A stretch of DNA of 49,651 nt from the NCBI GenBank assembly GCA_903820745.1, contig CAIJIT010000324.1, forward strand, positions 1 to 49,651, written 5' to 3'. Below, in pieces: positions 7,288 through 14,850 of the stretch (positions are counted from its first letter, which is position 1; each line of letters starts with the position of its first letter). Made by a program: the position numbers and the translations under genes. Source of the DNA: an uncultured Burkholderiales bacterium (GTDB taxonomy: Bacteria > Pseudomonadota > Gammaproteobacteria > Burkholderiales > Burkholderiaceae_C). The notes under the pieces are model-generated. The model was not told the origin of the DNA. It did not search any database and worked only from the letters and a program-made list of their open reading frames with translations.

Positions 7288-7450
7288 AGCGCTGGCACAT
7301 CCACTTCAGAAATTGAAGTCTCTTTGGTATCCGCCAAGGGCTTCTGTTTACTCCTCGGTGATGAAGAGGTGTTTGTCGCCGACGCTGATTCCCCCCTGGT
7401 TCAAGCAAGCCACGGTTGAGCAGGGGACGAGGCCTTTCAGGCGCTGCCAT
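7288..7450 (+). pseudogene. Decayed DUF2442-family gene
   Basis: The plus strand reads TSEIEVSLVSAKGFCLLLGD and then EEVFVADADSP. This resembles the start of DUF2442 proteins (a V-x-V-x-x-V...G-x-x-L-L-L-x-x-E-E-x-F pattern). After about 7391 the similarity continues in another frame as PPWFKQATVEQ, where the family has FPWF plus a short helix, so there is a frameshift. The usual C-terminal LYWP-type ending cannot be found. DUF2442 genes often sit in toxin-antitoxin-rich regions next to DUF4160. The boundaries are approximate. Confidence 0.5.
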
Positions 7451-7567
7451 GATTGTCAAGAGCCGTCGGATTTATATGCATAAATAATCCGCTTTTCTAT
7501 ACATATCAAGCCTATCATGTAAAGAATTCGTTCATCGCGATACACCTCGACCCCTTCCAGGCTAGCC
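7451..7567 (+). promoter_or_regulatory. AT-rich leader and likely promoter region of the fic gene
   Basis: This short stretch is much more AT-rich than the surroundings (TTTATATGCATAAATAAT and TTTTCTATACATATCAAG) and precedes the fic start at 7568. Several possible -10 boxes are present (TATATG, TATACA), so no single promoter can be chosen. No strong Shine-Dalgarno sequence is seen before the ATG. Confidence 0.4.
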
Positions 7568-8650
7568 ATGCCCGCACTCACGCCGCTTGAACAACTCAAC
7601 CCCGCCCGGTTCGAGACGCCCGCCATCCTCAAAAAATTGGCCAGCAGCAGCCGCAAGCTGGCGGAACTGAAGGGCATTGCAGCGTCCATTCCCAACCAGA
7701 GCATCCTGATCAACACGTTGGCGCTGCAAGAGGCCAAGGACAGTTCCGAGATCGAAAACATCGTCACCACCCACGACGAGCTGTTCAAAGACGATGTGCT
7801 GCCCGAATCGTTTGCCAACCCTGCCGCCAACGAGGTGCTGCGATACCGCCAGGCGCTTCGGGTTGGGTTTGAGCAGGTGCGTGGCAGTGGATTGCTCACC
7901 TGCAACCACATCATCGAGATTCAGGGTGAGCTGGAGCGCAACAACGCGGGTTTTCGCAAGCTACCCGGAACGGCGCTCAAAGACGGCGCCGGCCAAACCA
8001 TCTACACCCCGCCGCAAGACCCGGCGGAGATCGTGGCGCTGATGCGGGACCTGGAGCGATTCATCAACGAGGCCGGTCTGTTTGATGCCGACCCATTGAT
8101 CAAAATGGCGTTGATCCACCACCAGTTCGAGAGCATCCACCCCTTCTACGATGGCAATGGCCGCACCGGCCGCATTGTGAATGTGCTGTACCTGGTGAAA
8201 GAGGGCTTGCTGGACATTCCGGTGCTGTACCTGAGCCAACACATCGTGCGCCACAAGGCCGACTACTACCGCCTGCTGCAAACCGTGCGCGACGAAGACA
8301 GCTGGGAACAATGGGTGCTGTACCTGCTGGAAGCTGTGGAACAGACCGCCGGGCAGACTATTCATACCGTGCAGGCCATCAAGGCCGTGCTGTTTGACTA
8401 CGAGCAGCGCATTCGCGCAAGCTACAAGTTTTACAGCCAAGACTTGATCAACAACTTGTTCATGCACCCCTACACCAAGATCGAATTTGTGCAGCGGGAC
8501 TTGGGCGTGTCACGCATCACCGCCACCAAGTATCTTGAGGCTTTGACCGCGGGCGGATTCCTGCAAAAGCAAAAAATCGGGCGTGGCAATTTCTATGTGA
8601 ACCTGGCCCTGAACGCGGTGTTGCAGGGCCAAGCGCCAGTTGGGCCATGA
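7568..8650 (+). CDS. Fic-domain protein with N-terminal inhibitory motif and C-terminal winged helix
   Basis: A 360-residue Fic protein. Fic enzymes transfer AMP or another nucleotide moiety from a nucleotide to Ser, Thr or Tyr of target proteins. The catalytic motif HPFYDGNGRTGR is complete at residues 191-202, with H191 as catalytic base and the anion-binding GNGR. An N-terminal inhibitory helix carries SSEIEN at 59-64, which fits the (S/T)xxxE(G/N) motif of self-inhibited class II Fic proteins, with E63 as the inhibitory Glu. The C-terminal ~80 residues (PYTKIEFVQRDLGVSRITAT) look like a winged helix, as in the Fic/DOC proteins known from Shewanella and Bacteroides. No separate antitoxin gene is needed or seen. 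The gene closes the TA island. Confidence 0.9.
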   Translation: MPALTPLEQLNPARFETPAILKKLASSSRKLAELKGIAASIPNQSILINTLALQEAKDSSEIENIVTTHDELFKDDVLPESFANPAANEVLRYRQALRVGFEQVRGSGLLTCNHIIEIQGELERNNAGFRKLPGTALKDGAGQTIYTPPQDPAEIVALMRDLERFINEAGLFDADPLIKMALIHHQFESIHPFYDGNGRTGRIVNVLYLVKEGLLDIPVLYLSQHIVRHKADYYRLLQTVRDEDSWEQWVLYLLEAVEQTAGQTIHTVQAIKAVLFDYEQRIRASYKFYSQDLINNLFMHPYTKIEFVQRDLGVSRITATKYLEALTAGGFLQKQKIGRGNFYVNLALNAVLQGQAPVGP

Positions 8651-8936
8651 CAGGTTCCGGGTTTGGCTGCGAGCATCAGGCCTTTTCGGCGCCCTCCCGA
8701 AAAGCGCCCAGACAACGCCTGTTGGCTAGGCCCAAGTCGGCCAGATCGGCTCGAGTTGGCGAGGCTCAGGACAAAAAACGCTATACCCGTAGGGATTTTT
8801 GGCCAGCGAGCCATCTCCGGCAGCCAAGCAGGCTCACCTTCGGCAACAAGTCGCCTGCGTGACGTTGGCATACCGGCCGGGATGATCCAATCGGTGGCGC
8901 AGCGAGGCGCTGCGATCACTGACCCCAGGAGCCCAG
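8651..8936. other. Intergenic stretch between fic and the acyl-CoA dehydrogenase gene
   Basis: About 290 bases with no gene recognised. A perfect 8-base stem (CTTTTCGG at 8682-8689, CCGAAAAG at 8697-8704, seven-base loop) lies 30 bases after the fic stop and may act as a terminator, but it lacks a T tract. A good Shine-Dalgarno sequence AGGAG at 8927-8931 belongs to the next gene. Confidence 0.45.
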
Positions 8937-10169
8937 ATGCTGACCGAATATTCACCCAAGACCCTTGAGCTGATGCAGGCCCTGCAGGCTTTCTTTGATC
9001 AATATATTTACCCGAACGAGGCTCGCTATGCGCAGGAGCTCGACGCGCTGCGCCGCGCCGGCAATCCCTGGCAGCCTTCGGCGCTGGTCGAGGAGCTGAA
9101 GCTGATCGCGCGCAAAGCCGGGCTGTGGAACCTCTTCTTGCCGCATCGCTATGAAGGCGAGGGCGGCATTTCCAATCTCGATTACGCGCCCTTGTGCGAG
9201 TTGATGGGACGGGTCAGTTGGTCCGGCGAGGTGTTCAATTGCTCGGCGCCCGATACCGGCAATATGGAGACCTTCGAACGCTATGGCACCGAGGCGCAAA
9301 AGCGCCAATGGCTGGAGCCGCTGCTGGCCGGCAAGATCCGTTCGGCCTTTTTGATGACCGAGCCTGCGGTGGCCTCGTCGGATGCGACCAATATCCAATG
9401 CAGCATCCGTCGCGATGGCGATGACTATGTCATCAACGGGCGCAAATGGTACTCGTCAGGTGCGGGCAACCCGCATTGCGCGATTTTCATCGTGATGGGC
9501 AAGACCGACCCCGAGGCGCCGCGTCATGCGCAACAGTCGATGGTGCTGGTGCCGCGCGATGCGCCGGGCGTCACGGTGATCCGGCCGCTCAGCGTCTTCG
9601 GTTACGACGATGCGCCGCATGGCCATATGGAAGTACTGCTTGAGAATGTGCGTGTGCCGGCCAGCAGCATCCTGCTCGGCGAAGGTCGCGGTTTCGAGAT
9701 CGCCCAGGGCCGGCTCGGCCCGGGCCGGATTCACCATTGCATGCGTTCGATCGGCGCGGCCGAGCGTGCGCTGGAGATGATGGTCGACCGGCTGCAAAGC
9801 CGCATCGCTTTCGGCAAGGCCTTGTCCGAGCAGTCGGTCTGGCATGAGCGCATCGCCGAATCGCGCTGCATGATCGATCAGGCGCGCCTGCTGACCCTGC
9901 ATGCGGCCTACAAGATGGACCGCGAAGGCAACAAGGCGGCAAGGGCCGAGATCGCGATGATCAAGGTGGTGGCACCCAATGTCAGCTGCAAGGTCGTCGA
10001 CTGGGCGATCCAGGCCCATGGCGCGGCCGGTGTCAGCGGTGACTTCTGGCTCGCCGAGGCCTATGCGCACCAGCGCACGGTGCGCCTGGTTGACGGTCCG
10101 GATGAAGTGCACCGCAGCGCGATTGCCAAGATCGAGTTGTCGCGGCGCAGCCGTTTGAAGAGCGCTTGA
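8937..10169 (+). CDS. Acyl-CoA dehydrogenase family protein (ACAD10/11-like)
   Basis: A flavoprotein dehydrogenase of 410 residues with the three-domain acyl-CoA dehydrogenase fold. FAD/substrate segments are visible: [18 protein letters not shown] near residues 138-155, and [12 protein letters not shown] in the following beta domain. At the place of the usual catalytic Glu (YEGT) the protein has DGPDEVH at 386-392, so Asp occupies the base position, as in the ACAD10/ACAD11-like branch. AGGAG lies five bases before the ATG. It is transcribed towards, and ends seven bases from, the MarR gene of the hydroxycinnamate operon. It may oxidise a saturated acyl-CoA feeding the same pathway, but its substrate is unknown. 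Confidence 0.88.
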   Translation: MLTEYSPKTLELMQALQAFFDQYIYPNEARYAQELDALRRAGNPWQPSALVEELKLIARKAGLWNLFLPHRYEGEGGISNLDYAPLCELMGRVSWSGEVFNCSAPDTGNMETFERYGTEAQKRQWLEPLLAGKIRSAFLMTEPAVASSDATNIQCSIRRDGDDYVINGRKWYSSGAGNPHCAIFIVMGKTDPEAPRHAQQSMVLVPRDAPGVTVIRPLSVFGYDDAPHGHMEVLLENVRVPASSILLGEGRGFEIAQGRLGPGRIHHCMRSIGAAERALEMMVDRLQSRIAFGKALSEQSVWHERIAESRCMIDQARLLTLHAAYKMDREGNKAARAEIAMIKVVAPNVSCKVVDWAIQAHGAAGVSGDFWLAEAYAHQRTVRLVDGPDEVHRSAIAKIELSRRSRLKSA

Positions 10170-10176
10170 AGGCGGC

Positions 10177-10638
10177 TTATTTGTAGACCTTCTGCAGCAG
10201 TTGCAGCAGGGTTTGGCGCTCTGCGGCGCTGAGCCCGGTCAGCAGATTGTCTTCATGCTCTGCCGCGGTCCTTTCGGCGTCGTGCATCATGGTTTGACCG
10301 CTGAGCGTCGGGTGCAAGCCCGTCGCCCGGCCGTCACGGGGATGCGGCAGGCGGCTGATCAGCGAGCGTTTTTCCATCGCGTTGAGCATGCCGACCAGGT
10401 TGGGTGCCTGCATGCCGAGGGCTTTGCAGAGCTGGCGTGACGTGATGCCGGGGTTGTGCGTGATCAGCGAGAGCACCGAGAAATCGACCGGACGCATGCC
10501 GTAAGGGGCCATCCGCTGCATGAAATCGCCGATCACGACCAGAGCCGCGCGGCGGGCGTTGTAGCCCAGCAGACTTTCCAGGTAGCTGCAGTCCACCCGG
10601 CTGACTGCAGGCGGCAAGGCGGGGTCAGCTTGGCGCAT
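10177..10638 (-). CDS. MarR-family transcriptional regulator of the aromatic operon
   Basis: A 153-residue winged-helix regulator. The DNA-binding core is visible as PVDFSVLSLITHNPGITSRQ, then LCKALGMQAPNLVGMLNAME, then the wing LPHPRDGRATGLHPT (about residues 50-112). It is the last gene of the minus-strand operon and overlaps the acyl-CoA dehydrogenase gene by 14 bases. MarR proteins are known to control hydroxycinnamate catabolism by binding hydroxycinnamoyl-CoA (CouR of Rhodopseudomonas, FerC of Sphingobium). By analogy this protein probably represses the operon at the palindrome 18819-18845 and is released by an aryl-CoA. That is inference from context. Confidence 0.87.
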   Translation of the reverse strand: MRQADPALPPAVSRVDCSYLESLLGYNARRAALVVIGDFMQRMAPYGMRPVDFSVLSLITHNPGITSRQLCKALGMQAPNLVGMLNAMEKRSLISRLPHPRDGRATGLHPTLSGQTMMHDAERTAAEHEDNLLTGLSAAERQTLLQLLQKVYK

Positions 10639-12349
10639 CGCAATTGCGCTTGCCCGCAGCGCTGCATTGCGCCGTCAGGGTCTTGATCCACATGTCGAAT
10701 TCAGGCAGCACCCGCTGCTGCAGTGCCGCCGGCGCTTGCCAGCGCTTGTTGTCGGCGCCGGCGGCAGCTTCGATGCGGGCCCAGGCCCAGGAAAGCAGGG
10801 CCAGCGCGAGGAGTCTCAGGTAATCGTCGGCCGCCTGATAGGGCAGCGCCGGGTCTGAGCTGGCTGCGGCGCTGATGGCCTGGGTCAATTGCTTGAGCTG
10901 GGCAAAACGATGGCGGACCTCGAGGTCGGCTGCGCGGCCTGGATCCAGTTCGGTTTCGAGTTCCTCCAGCATGCCGGCCAGCGCGACACCGCCATCGGGG
11001 AGGACCTTGCGCAGCAGCAAGTCGATCGCCTGGATCTCGTTCGTGCCTTCATAGATCATCGTCACTCGGGCATCACGCAGGATTTGCTCGATACCCCATT
11101 CGCGGATATAGCCATGGCCGCCGAAGACCTGCAGGCATTCGCTGGCGCCATAGAAGGCCTGCTGGGTCAGCGCGGCTTTCAGCACCGGCGTGATCAGGGC
11201 GCACCAGCGCTGGGCGCTGGCCCGGCGTTCCGGATCCGGATGCTGCCGGGCCAGATCGAGTTCGATCGCGGTGCGATAGGCCAGCAAGCGGCCGCCGTCG
11301 ATCCAGCAGCGCTGGGTCTGCAGGATGCGTTGCATCGCCGGGTGCAGGGCAATCAGATCGGCGGGTTCGCGGCTGCTGCGGGCGCCGGGTGCGCGCATCT
11401 GGCGGCGCTCCTGCGAGTAGGCCGAAGCTTTCTGCCAGGCCGCTTCGAGCAGGCCCAGGCCCTGCAGGGCCACATGCAGGCGGGCCGCGTTCATCATCAC
11501 GAACATCGCGTTCAGGCCCTGGCCGGGCAAGCCGATGATCGAGCCGATTGCGGCATCAAAGCGCATCGAGCAGGTCGGGCTGCCGTGCAGACCCATTTTT
11601 TCTTCGATACGGTCGCACAGCACCAGATTGCGGCTGGCATCGGGCAGCCATTTGGGCACCAGGAACAAGGACAGACCTTTGGGCCCGGCCGGCGCATCGG
11701 GCAGGCGCGCGAGCACCAGATGCACGATGTTGTCGCTCAGGTCATGCTCGCCGCCCGAGATGAAGATCTTGGCGCCGCTGATGCGGTAGCTGCCGTCCAC
11801 CTGAGGTGTGGCCAGGGTGCGCATCAGCCCGAGGTCGCTGCCGGCATGGGCTTCGGTCATGCACATCGTGGCCAGCCATTCGCCGCTGGCGATCTTTTCC
11901 AAGTACTGTGCTTTCAGCGCTTCGCTGCCATGGTGCTTGAGGCAATCGTAAGCACCATGCAGCAGGCCCGGCGCCATCGTCCAGCCATGGTTGGCGCCGC
12001 TGAGCATTTCGTACAAGACCGCTTCGAGCAAGACCGGCAGCCCCTGGCCGCCATCCTCGCCCGCACAAGCCAGCGCCGGCCAGCCATTGCGCCAGAAGGC
12101 CTGATAAGCGTCCCTGAAGCCGGGCGGCGTGATGACCTCGCCGTCGACCCAGCGGCAACCTACTGTGTCGCCGACCTGTTGCAAGGGCGCGATCACGCTG
12201 GCGACGAACTTGCCCGCTTCATCGACCACCTGGCGCATCAGCCCGGCATCGCTGTCGGCAAAAGCGGGCAGGGGTTGCAGCTGCGCGGGCGCATTCAGGG
12301 CATCGTGGACGATGAACTGAATGTCGTCCAAAGGAGGCTGGAAGTTCAT
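10625..12349 (-). CDS. Acyl-CoA dehydrogenase (long form with C-terminal extension)
   Basis: A 574-residue FAD enzyme of the longer acyl-CoA dehydrogenase branch, with the short N-terminal domain and the extra C-terminal helical domain typical of this branch. The FAD-binding MTEAHAGSDLG is at residues 164-174 and the catalytic Glu is E434 in IYEGTNEIQ. In the operon it would introduce or act on an alpha,beta double bond, so that saturated side chains (dihydro-hydroxycinnamoyl-CoA or a fatty acyl-CoA) could enter the same beta-oxidation steps. The specific substrate is inferred. It starts 62 bases after the binding-protein gene and overlaps the MarR gene start. Confidence 0.9.
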   Translation of the reverse strand: MNFQPPLDDIQFIVHDALNAPAQLQPLPAFADSDAGLMRQVVDEAGKFVASVIAPLQQVGDTVGCRWVDGEVITPPGFRDAYQAFWRNGWPALACAGEDGGQGLPVLLEAVLYEMLSGANHGWTMAPGLLHGAYDCLKHHGSEALKAQYLEKIASGEWLATMCMTEAHAGSDLGLMRTLATPQVDGSYRISGAKIFISGGEHDLSDNIVHLVLARLPDAPAGPKGLSLFLVPKWLPDASRNLVLCDRIEEKMGLHGSPTCSMRFDAAIGSIIGLPGQGLNAMFVMMNAARLHVALQGLGLLEAAWQKASAYSQERRQMRAPGARSSREPADLIALHPAMQRILQTQRCWIDGGRLLAYRTAIELDLARQHPDPERRASAQRWCALITPVLKAALTQQAFYGASECLQVFGGHGYIREWGIEQILRDARVTMIYEGTNEIQAIDLLLRKVLPDGGVALAGMLEELETELDPGRAADLEVRHRFAQLKQLTQAISAAASSDPALPYQAADDYLRLLALALLSWAWARIEAAAGADNKRWQAPAALQQRVLPEFDMWIKTLTAQCSAAGKRNCDAPS

Positions 12350-12411
12350 CGCTGTACCGGCTCGTTGTTGGAAGGATGGGACAACGCCTTGACTGGCAAG
12401 GCGGGCCGGAA

Positions 12412-13545
12412 TTACTCCATCTTCCAGTCGCCGTTGACGACCTTGACGATCACGCCGGTCTCATTCGTATAGCCCCAATGGTCGTCCTTGGTCCAGTTCA
12501 TCACGCCATGGGCAAACACCGTGCGGCCCATGGTTTCGAAGGCATCGCGCAGCGCCAGGCGGAATTCCTTGGTGCCGGGCTTGGCTTTCTTCAAGGCCAG
12601 CGGGAAGGCCTTTTCCATCGCCACCACGGCATCGTAGGCATGGCCGGCAAACTGGTTGCGGCTGCCCACGCCATAGACATGGTCGTATTTCTGGGCGAAG
12701 TCCAGGGCGAGCTTTTTCGACGGATGGCTGTCGGGCAGTTGTTCCGGCGCGATCACCGGGCCTGAAACGACATAAGTGCCTTCCACGCTCTTGCCGCCGA
12801 TGCGCATCAAGTCGCGTGTGGCGGCGGCATGGGTCTGGTAGATCTTGCCCTTGAAGCCGCGCTCGATCACGGCCATTTCAGGCATCGCCGCGCCGCTGCC
12901 TGAGGCGACGATCAGCATCGCATCGGGGTTGGCCGCGACCAGTTTCAGCGCCTGTCCGGTGACCCCGGTATCGGTGCGGGCAAAGCGCTCGGCGGCGATC
13001 ACCTTGATGCCGGCCTTTTCGGCGATCGGCGTGAAATCCTTCAGCCAGCCTTCGCCATAGGCATCGGTGTAGCCAAGAAAACCGACTGTCTTGACGCCCT
13101 GTTTTTTCATATGCTCGACGACGGCAAAAGACATCACCGAGTTCGACTGCGGCAGCCTGAAGCTCCAGGCATCCTTGCCCGGCGGCAGGCCGGCCGGTGT
13201 GGCCAACAGCTGCGGCGTTTCGGACTCGAAAGCCACATCGGCCATCGCAATGCCGACCGGCGTTGCCGCCGAGCCGACGATCAGGTCGACCTTGTCTTCG
13301 GTGGCAAAGCGACGTGCATTCTTGACACCGTTGGTCGGGTCGGTGGCATCGTCAAGCACGATGAACTTGAGCTTTTCGCCGGCAATCGACTGGGGCCAGA
13401 GCGCGATCTGGTTCTTCATCGGAATACCCAGGCCCGAAGCCGGTCCGCTCAGCGGCAAACTGACGCCGATGGTGATGTCGGCGATGACCGCCTGTGAGGC
13501 CAGGACCGCAACGGCAGCGGCAAGAATGGTTCTGCAATTTTTCAT
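12412..13545 (-). CDS. Periplasmic binding protein of a branched-chain amino acid-type ABC transporter
   Basis: A LivK/type I periplasmic binding protein of 377 residues. A signal peptide is visible (MKNCRTILAAAVAVLASQAV, cleavage near residue 22), followed by the family start ITIGVSLPLSGPASGLGIPM. No permease or ATPase genes lie beside it, so it must use a transporter encoded elsewhere, perhaps a Liv-type system like the one at 2-2898. In operons for aromatic acids such orphan binding proteins often capture the aromatic substrate. Here it sits between the thioesterase and acyl-CoA dehydrogenase genes, which supports a role in uptake of a phenylpropenoid or benzoate-type acid. Confidence 0.88.
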   Translation of the reverse strand: MKNCRTILAAAVAVLASQAVIADITIGVSLPLSGPASGLGIPMKNQIALWPQSIAGEKLKFIVLDDATDPTNGVKNARRFATEDKVDLIVGSAATPVGIAMADVAFESETPQLLATPAGLPPGKDAWSFRLPQSNSVMSFAVVEHMKKQGVKTVGFLGYTDAYGEGWLKDFTPIAEKAGIKVIAAERFARTDTGVTGQALKLVAANPDAMLIVASGSGAAMPEMAVIERGFKGKIYQTHAAATRDLMRIGGKSVEGTYVVSGPVIAPEQLPDSHPSKKLALDFAQKYDHVYGVGSRNQFAGHAYDAVVAMEKAFPLALKKAKPGTKEFRLALRDAFETMGRTVFAHGVMNWTKDDHWGYTNETGVIVKVVNGDWKME

Positions 13546-13593
13546 GGTTTGTCTCCTGATGGGCGAGGTGGGTAGGACGGGAAATTCAACAGC

Positions 13594-14022
13594 TCAGCGG
13601 CACATGGCCTTGATATCTTCGGGAACGGGAATGGCTTTGATACGGTCGGGCTCACCCGGCACGCGCACGCAAAAGACGCGGGTTTCGCTGCCTTCGCAGA
13701 GCAGTTCGTCACCCCGCATCACCACATGTTTGTGCACGAAGACTTTGTCGCGCCATTCCTGCACCGAGGTGTGGATCTGCAGCGTTTCGCCATAGGTCGC
13801 AGTGCGCTTGAACTTGGTGTGGATTTCGAGCAGCGGCGTGCCGATGATGCCGGTGGTCTTGACCAGTTCGCGCCAGGGTGCCAGCCCGCATTGGATGAAA
13901 AAATTCACTGATGAAGCGTCCATCCAGCGGGAGAAATTCGGATAAAAAACGATCCCGGCCGGGTCGCAATCGCCGAAGCTGACCTGGACTTCGAAGACGA
14001 TGGTTTTTGGGGCTTCTTGCAT
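13594..14022 (-). CDS. 4-Hydroxybenzoyl-CoA thioesterase-type hot-dog protein
   Basis: A 142-residue single-domain hot-dog thioesterase. The segment FGDCDPAGIVFYPNFSRWMD at residues 16-35 is very close to the active-site region of the Pseudomonas 4-hydroxybenzoyl-CoA thioesterase, with D20 matching its catalytic Asp17. FFIQCGLAPWRELVKTTGI also follows that protein closely. The ATG at 14022 is chosen: it lies ten bases after the upstream gene's stop and gives the normal family start, while a longer frame would overlap the SDR gene. The likely reaction is release of a hydroxybenzoate (4-hydroxybenzoate or vanillate) from its CoA ester as the last step of the operon-encoded pathway. The exact aryl group is inferred. 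Confidence 0.87.
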   Translation of the reverse strand: MQEAPKTIVFEVQVSFGDCDPAGIVFYPNFSRWMDASSVNFFIQCGLAPWRELVKTTGIIGTPLLEIHTKFKRTATYGETLQIHTSVQEWRDKVFVHKHVVMRGDELLCEGSETRVFCVRVPGEPDRIKAIPVPEDIKAMCR

Positions 14023-14032
14023 GATGGGCGGC

Positions 14033-14812
14033 TCAGCGTGGTGCCATGCGCAGCGCGCCATCCAGTCGGATGACCTCGCCGTTCAAATGCGTATTGGTGA
14101 CGATATGGCAGGCCAGTTGTGCGAACTCATCCGGTTTGCCCAGTCTTGCGGGGAAAGGGATGCTGGCCGCCAGCGAGGCCTGGATGCCTTCAGGCAGGGT
14201 CTTCATCAAGGGCGTGGCAAACAGGCCAGGCGCGATGCTGCAGACCCTGATGCCATGCTGGGCCAAGTCGCGTGCCATCGGCAAGGTCATGCCGACCACC
14301 CCGCTCTTGGAGGCGCTGTAAGCCTGCTGCCCGACTTGGCCATCAAAGGCCGCGACCGAAGCCGTGAAGACCATCACGCCGCGTTCGCCATCTTCCATCG
14401 GATCGAGCTTGGCACAGGCCGCGGCAAACAGCCTGGCGGCGTTGTAGGTGCCGATCAGGTTGACGTTGACGACGCGGACAAAGTCTTCCAGCGGCGCCGG
14501 GCTTCCGTCCCTGGCGATGATGCGTTTGGCCGCGCCGATGCCGGCAATGCTCATCAGGATCCGCGCTGGCCCAAGGACTGCCGCGGCCTGGTCGATCGCT
14601 GCCTGCAGGCTTTGGCTGTCGGTGACGTCGCATGGGCAAGCAATGGCCTTGCCGCCTTGCGCATTGATCTCGGCCGCCACGCGCTCGGCGCTGACCAGAT
14701 TCAGGTCGAACAAAGCGACGCTGGCACCGAGTTGCGCGAGTTCACGGGCGGTGGCCTCGCCCAGGCCCGAGCCTGCGCCGGTGACGATGGCTGATTGAGC
14801 TTGGATTTTCAT
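14033..14812 (-). CDS. Short-chain dehydrogenase, probable 3-hydroxyacyl-CoA dehydrogenase
   Basis: A classical SDR of 259 residues. The cofactor motif TGAGSGLG is at 11-18, the acidic residue after the second strand (LFDLN) suggests NAD, the catalytic Ser is near S152, and YSASK has Y165 and K169. The closest general pattern is that of the HSD17B10-like 3-hydroxyacyl-CoA dehydrogenases, which share the VMVFTASVAAFDGQVGQQAY segment and the APGLFATPL loop. In the operon it would oxidise the 3-hydroxy-3-aryl-propanoyl-CoA made by the crotonase to the 3-keto ester for the thiolase. Family assignment is firm; substrate is from context. Confidence 0.88.
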   Translation of the reverse strand: MKIQAQSAIVTGAGSGLGEATARELAQLGASVALFDLNLVSAERVAAEINAQGGKAIACPCDVTDSQSLQAAIDQAAAVLGPARILMSIAGIGAAKRIIARDGSPAPLEDFVRVVNVNLIGTYNAARLFAAACAKLDPMEDGERGVMVFTASVAAFDGQVGQQAYSASKSGVVGMTLPMARDLAQHGIRVCSIAPGLFATPLMKTLPEGIQASLAASIPFPARLGKPDEFAQLACHIVTNTHLNGEVIRLDGALRMAPR

Positions 14813-14850
14813 GTGGGTGGTCTGGAAGTTGTCGTTGCTGAATGCCGTAG

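Noticed and set aside
8651-8936. Open frames on both strands between fic and the acyl-CoA dehydrogenase gene
   Set aside because: No protein family, no start context and no conservation pattern could be recognised; left as intergenic.
10889-12472. Long plus-strand open frame of over 500 codons opposite the acyl-CoA dehydrogenase gene
   Set aside because: It lies antisense to a clear 574-residue enzyme. Its translation has no family pattern and is rich in His, Gln and Ala, as expected for the complement of GC-rich coding DNA.
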